A DNA stretch of 5,814 nt, taken from positions 1 through 5,814 of the forward strand of contig JACCUU010000245.1 in NCBI GenBank assembly GCA_013811645.1, in the 5' to 3' direction. The position numbers were made by a program, and so were the translations under genes. Each line of letters begins with the position of its first letter. Within the stretch, counting starts at the first letter, position 1. Below, piece by piece: positions 4,664 to 5,814 of the stretch. This DNA comes from Actinomycetota bacterium (GTDB lineage Bacteria; Actinomycetota; Thermoleophilia; Gaiellales; Gaiellaceae). The notes beneath the pieces are model-generated. The model was not told the DNA's origin. It did no database searches and saw nothing but the letters and a program-made list of their open reading frames with translations.

Positions 4664-5692
4664 GTGACGCCTGTGGCCAGTCCCTTCGTCGAGCTCGAGG
4701 TAGGAGAGCGGGTCGTCAAGGTGACGAACCCGGACAAGATCCTCTTCCCGAAGGCCAAGAAGACCAAGCGCGACCTCGTGGACTACTACCTCGCGGTCGG
4801 AGACGGCATCGTGCGTGCGCTCTACGAGCGGCCGACGCAGCTCCGCCGCTTCCCGGACGGGATCGACGGCGAGCAGATCTATCAAAAGCGCGTGCCGGAG
4901 AAGCGCCCCGAGTGGGTCGAAGCGGTGCGCGTCACGTTCCCGTCGGGCCGGCATGCGGACGAGCTCTGCGTCACCGAGCTTGCGCAGGTGGTCTGGGCCG
5001 CGAACCTCGCCGTCGTCGACTTCCATCCCTGGCCATCACGCCGACGCGATACCGAGCATCCGGACGAGCTCCGTATCGACATCGACCCGCAGCCGGGGAC
5101 GACGTTCAAGGACGCGAAGCGGGTCGGCGCGCTGGTGCGTGAGGTTCTCGACGAGATCGGCTACGTCGGCTGGCCGAAGACTTCGGGTAACCGCGGGATC
5201 CACGTCTTCTGTCGGATCGAGCCGAACTGGGAGTTCCCGGTGGTGCGCCGAGCAGCGCTCGCGTTCGCGCGCGAGGTCGAGCGGCGTCTCCCGAAGAAGG
5301 TCACGACCGCCTGGTGGAAGGAGGAGCGAGGCCGTCGGGTCTTCATCGACTTCAACCAGAACGCCCGCGATCGGACAGTTGCGTCGGCCTACTCGGTACG
5401 GGCCCGGCCGGACGCGGCGGTCTCGGCCCCCGTCACCTGGGACGAGCTGCCGGACGTCGAAACCGAAGACTTCACGATGACGACGATGCCCGACCGCTTC
5501 GTTCAGATCGGAGACATCCATGCGGGGATGGACGATGCAGTTTGCGACCTCCGCGTCCTCCTCGAATGGGTGGAGCGAGAGGAGAAGGAAGGGCTGGGAG
5601 AGGCTCCGTACCCGCCGAACTTCCCGAAGATGCCGGGCGAGCCGGCGCGGGTGCAACCGTCGCGGGCTCGAAAACCGGCTGAAACCGAGTGA
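4664..5692 (+). CDS. ligD: stand-alone LigD-type polymerase domain (PolDom, NHEJ primase-polymerase)
   Basis: A 342-residue archaeo-eukaryotic-primase-type polymerase of bacterial non-homologous end joining, expected to fill gaps and add (ribo)nucleotides at Ku-bound DNA ends. The fold starts with ELEVGERVVKVTNPDKILFP (10-29), continues with QKRVP (74-78) and DFHPWPSRR (119-127), and carries metal-binding D139 and D141 in RIDIDP plus D229 in FIDF. The 90-residue spacing matches the D137/D139/D227 triad known from the M. tuberculosis LigD polymerase domain. TSGNRGIH (173-180) and DRTVASAYSVRARPDA (236-251) are further family motifs. No ligase or phosphoesterase domain is attached: the protein ends in a Pro/Arg/Lys-rich tail from about 312. 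Ku and ligase genes are not in the window. GTG at 4664 is the first start; GTG at 4673 (339 residues) is an alternative with TAGCGT seven bases before it, suiting a leaderless message. Neither has a Shine-Dalgarno. The stop overlaps the next gene's start. The symbol is used for the family, not for a full-length LigD. Confidence 0.93.
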   Translation: MTPVASPFVELEVGERVVKVTNPDKILFPKAKKTKRDLVDYYLAVGDGIVRALYERPTQLRRFPDGIDGEQIYQKRVPEKRPEWVEAVRVTFPSGRHADELCVTELAQVVWAANLAVVDFHPWPSRRRDTEHPDELRIDIDPQPGTTFKDAKRVGALVREVLDEIGYVGWPKTSGNRGIHVFCRIEPNWEFPVVRRAALAFAREVERRLPKKVTTAWWKEERGRRVFIDFNQNARDRTVASAYSVRARPDAAVSAPVTWDELPDVETEDFTMTTMPDRFVQIGDIHAGMDDAVCDLRVLLEWVEREEKEGLGEAPYPPNFPKMPGEPARVQPSRARKPAETE

Positions 5693-5814
5693 ACGCCGTC
5701 AGCCTCGACCTCTCGGACGCCGAGGTCGCGACGGCGCTGCTCGAGCTCCAGCGCCGGGCTTACGAGGTCGAGGCGGCGCTGATCGGGTCGCGCGACATCC
5801 CGCCGCTGACAGAG
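5689..5814 (+). CDS. N-terminal fragment of a probable GNAT family N-acetyltransferase (cut by window edge)
   Basis: The 42 codons visible begin at a GTG that overlaps the polymerase stop as GTGA, and the frame stays open to the window end. The translation contains LELQRRAYEVEAALIG followed by DIPPLTE. The pattern LQ-x-AY-x-VEA-x-LIG-x-IPPL-x-E is, from memory, a common N-terminus of actinobacterial GNAT acetyltransferases, which move an acetyl group from acetyl-CoA to an amine. The acetyl-CoA motif would lie beyond the window, so the family is inferred from this short stretch alone. The tight overlap suggests co-translation with the polymerase. Confidence 0.65.
   Translation, partial: MNAVSLDLSDAEVATALLELQRRAYEVEAALIGSRDIPPLTE

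Noticed and set aside
5036..5656. Minus-strand open frame of 206 codons inside the polymerase gene
   Set aside because: It is a shadow of the polymerase frame, which carries intact catalytic motifs along the same stretch.

Overview
The window (5,814 bases, strongly G+C rich, many GTG starts) looks like ordinary chromosome from a high-GC actinobacterial lineage. The amino-acid transporter proteins, the short-roof GroES and the stand-alone LigD-type polymerase remind me of Thermoleophilia (Gaiellales/Solirubrobacterales-like). That placement rests on protein style recalled from memory, not on a search. I see no transposase, integrase, phage gene or CRISPR array.

Left part (1-1711): three serine tRNA genes with three different anticodons sit within 1.7 kb. 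They are GGA on the plus strand, CGA on the minus strand and GCT on the plus strand. None encodes CCA. Between the first and second lies a 450-residue FAD/NAD-dependent disulfide oxidoreductase, whose GTG start is three bases past the end of tRNA-Ser(GGA). The second and third tRNA genes diverge from a 77-base spacer.

Middle part (1741-4559), all minus strand: SBP - permease - ATPase of a polar amino-acid ABC importer, transcribed from 4559 down to 2089, followed after 51 bases by a small groES-like gene without an adjacent groEL. The permease and ATPase genes overlap by four bases (GTGA). The binding-protein and permease genes lie in the same reading frame, separated by one TAA and 23 open codons.

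Right part (4664-5814), plus strand: a stand-alone LigD-type polymerase (PolDom/primase-polymerase of bacterial end joining) that keeps the three catalytic aspartates. It overlaps by four bases (GTGA) the start of a gene, cut by the window edge, that looks like a GNAT acetyltransferase.

Two intergenic hairpins share the same 7-bp arms (GTCAGGC/GCCTGAC) with different tetraloops. One lies between the ABC operon and groES, the other in the divergent spacer between the ABC operon and the polymerase gene. They look like copies of one small dispersed palindromic element. Several genes (oxidoreductase, groES, polymerase) lack a visible Shine-Dalgarno sequence and may be translated from leaderless or nearly leaderless mRNA. 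I found no convincing new multi-gene system. The items most worth a second look are the paired palindromes, the tRNA/oxidoreductase junction, the probable mis-start of the permease, the orphan short-roof GroES and the oxidoreductase without its base histidine.
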